Of a stretch of 64,000 nucleotides of DNA, positions 62,555 to 64,000 are shown piece by piece. A model generated the notes under the pieces. The model made no database searches. It had not been told where the DNA came from and saw only the letters and a list, made by a program, of their open reading frames with translations. The translations under genes were made by a program, and so were the position numbers. The DNA is from Acidipropionibacterium virtanenii (lineage in GTDB: Bacteria; Actinomycetota; Actinomycetes; Propionibacteriales; Propionibacteriaceae). Where the stretch lies: assembly GCF_003325455.1 (NCBI RefSeq), contig NZ_CP025198.1, positions 2,666,001 to 2,730,000 of the forward strand. The letters run 5' to 3'. Position 1 is the stretch's first letter; each line of letters begins with the position of its first letter.

Positions 62555-64000
62555 TCAGTCTGTGCGCTCGCGCCTGATCATCAGGCGGATGAAGTCCATC
62601 AGTTCACGGGCGTCGCTTCGATAGGCCGGAAGAATCAGGAAGACCAGCACGGCCACCGCCCCGGCGCCGACCCCGGCCAGGAGGGTCAGCCATGCCCCGA
62701 CGTGGACGGCCGAGGCCGTGAGCCACGACACGGCCGTCACCGTCGCGGTGAGGCCGAGGATGCGGAACCCACCGAGCCACAGGGATCTCACCGGAATGGG
62801 TGTGATCCGCGAGAGCCAGTAGATCGACAGGGACCATGACAGGAGAGGCTCGACGAAGACCCCGGCCGCCACACCGAGCATGCCGAAGAAGGACCCGACG
62901 ACGATGCACACGACCCGGATGCCGACCTCGACCAACGAGTAGAGGAACAGTTGCCGGCCCAGTCCGCGGCTGACGTAGACCCAGTATCCGACAAAGGCGA
63001 GAGTCGACATGAGTGTGGCGCCGCAGAAGAATCGCATGTACGGGGCGACCTGCGTCCATTGCGACCCCAGCATGATCTGCACGACCGGATCGGCAAGACC
63101 GGCCACCAGGGCGATCGGGATGCCGAGGCCGTAGCCCAGGGTGATCTGGCCCGCCGCCACATAAGAGTTGAATCGTCCCTTCTCTCTCTGGACCCTCGAC
63201 ATCACCGGTATCGCCACATCCGACAGAGGTGATCGGATCTGCGAGAATGTCGACATGATGAGCTGGTAGGAACGGTTGTAGAAGCCCAGCGAGGTGGTGC
63301 CGAAACGGCCGGCGACAATGAGAGTGTCAACCTGCTTCCCTCCATAGGACAGCAGGTTCGAGCCCACGAGATTCCAGCCGAAGCGCACGAAGGAGCCGAT
63401 CTGGTGGCGTCGCGAGTACCAGCGCGGCATCCACCTGCCGGCAACGGCCGCACCGACCAGAAGCACCAGACAGCTGATGATCTGCTGGAGCACAAGGGCC
63501 CAGTACCCGGCCCCGAGCAATGCCGCCACGATCGCCGATCCCAGGGAAAAGGTCGCTGCGATGATGTCGATCACCGCCATGGCACGGAATCGGAGGGCGC
63601 GCATGAGCTGCGCGCGGTACTGGGTGGTGAGGCCGTTGAGCACGAAGGTCACCGAGAGCACATGGACAATGCGAATGAGTTCCCGGTCATGCATGAACGC
63701 CTGCACGGGCCAGGCGGAGCAGTACATGAGGGCCGCCAGCACGACACCGATACCGGTATTGATCCAGAAGAGATTGTCCCGTTGACCATCCGTCAGTTCA
63801 GGCGCCTGTACAGAGGCCGATGTGAGACCGAAATCGCGGAAGATCTCCCCTATCCCGATGATGACGAGCACAATCGCGAGGAGGCCGTAGTCGTGCGGTG
63901 TGAGCAGCCGCGACAGGGTCACCACGGACAGCAGCTGCAGGAGAATCTTGATTCCCTGCGCTCCGAGAGTGAACATCGCTCCTCGCGCAGCCGAACGCCC
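62555..64000 (-). CDS. polysaccharide flippase, Wzx/WzxC type (partial)
   Basis: At least 481 residues, running off the right edge. Multi-helix MOP-family flippase: LSRLLTPHDYGLLAIVLVIIGIGEIFRDFGLTSA near the start and RFGTTSLGFYNRSYQLIM in the middle. An in-frame ATG at 63976 exists, but the codons before it (GRSAARGA) continue the usual N-terminal helix of the family, so the true start is probably outside. It moves lipid-linked repeat units across the membrane. Its stop is two bases from the stop of the convergent kinase gene. Confidence 0.85.
   Translation of the reverse strand, partial: GRSAARGAMFTLGAQGIKILLQLLSVVTLSRLLTPHDYGLLAIVLVIIGIGEIFRDFGLTSASVQAPELTDGQRDNLFWINTGIGVVLAALMYCSAWPVQAFMHDRELIRIVHVLSVTFVLNGLTTQYRAQLMRALRFRAMAVIDIIAATFSLGSAIVAALLGAGYWALVLQQIISCLVLLVGAAVAGRWMPRWYSRRHQIGSFVRFGWNLVGSNLLSYGGKQVDTLIVAGRFGTTSLGFYNRSYQLIMSTFSQIRSPLSDVAIPVMSRVQREKGRFNSYVAAGQITLGYGLGIPIALVAGLADPVVQIMLGSQWTQVAPYMRFFCGATLMSTLAFVGYWVYVSRGLGRQLFLYSLVEVGIRVVCIVVGSFFGMLGVAAGVFVEPLLSWSLSIYWLSRITPIPVRSLWLGGFRILGLTATVTAVSWLTASAVHVGAWLTLLAGVGAGAVAVLVFLILPAYRSDARELMDFIRLMIRRERTD

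Overview
The window is high-GC actinobacterial DNA. It encodes all three parts of the propionibacterial methylmalonyl-CoA carboxytransferase (transcarboxylase 5S, 12S and biotinyl 1.3S) in one operon, next to SenX3/RegX3, CarD, actinobacterial-type short secreted proteins and SorC/PTS polyol genes. This points to a propionic-acid bacterium of the Propionibacteriaceae, probably a dairy/silage type such as Acidipropionibacterium. That placement is inferred from gene content, not from a database match. I saw no rRNA, tRNA, insertion sequence, prophage or CRISPR array.

Layout. 1-5.0 kb: a ROK regulator read in frame into a Gfo/Idh/MocA oxidoreductase (cut by the left edge), iron-sulfur L-serine dehydratase followed by a 31-bp tandem repeat, an MBL-fold hydrolase and a HAD phosphatase. 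5.0-10.1 kb: a 14-helix type MFS exporter, an MsmX/UgpC-type sugar ABC ATPase, and two paralogous secreted proteins with an M15-like C-terminal domain and a shared upstream element. 10.3-25.4 kb: housekeeping genes (metB, a DUF4032 protein, cysS, rlmB, glyA, ispDF), with a VapBC pair, an internally deleted methyltransferase, a DUF2207 protein and a membrane zinc peptidase.

25.6-38.7 kb is the main accessory block, a polyol catabolic island. One operon carries a triosephosphate-isomerase-like protein, a YjbQ-family protein and a class II ketose(bis)phosphate aldolase. A glucitol-type PTS (IIC, IIB, IIA and GutM) is followed by a SAF-domain oxidoreductase, a zinc alcohol dehydrogenase and a D-2-hydroxyacid dehydrogenase. 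The island also has two SorC regulators, a GpsA-like dehydrogenase and an orphan galactitol-type IIB/IIA pair without IIC. Palindromes of the form GCA-N6-TGC lie in its promoters. They occur as tandem pairs exactly 21 bp apart in front of both main operons, so the two are probably one regulon. The substrate cannot be read from sequence; uptake as a polyol phosphate, oxidation and aldol cleavage to triose phosphates fits best. The general PTS genes ptsH and ptsI lie 6 kb further on.

38.7-54.2 kb: carD, a lipoprotein, senX3-regX3 divergent from phoU with a three-repeat Pho box between them, gpmA, ptsHI, an SDR, the transcarboxylase operon, class II fructose-bisphosphate aldolase, a SpoU-type methyltransferase and a DedA protein. 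54.3-64.0 kb: the start of a surface-polysaccharide locus with a lipoprotein, a 1576-residue PKD-repeat secreted protein, a Wzy-like polymerase, a fused Wzz/BY-kinase and, convergent to these, a Wzx flippase cut by the right edge.
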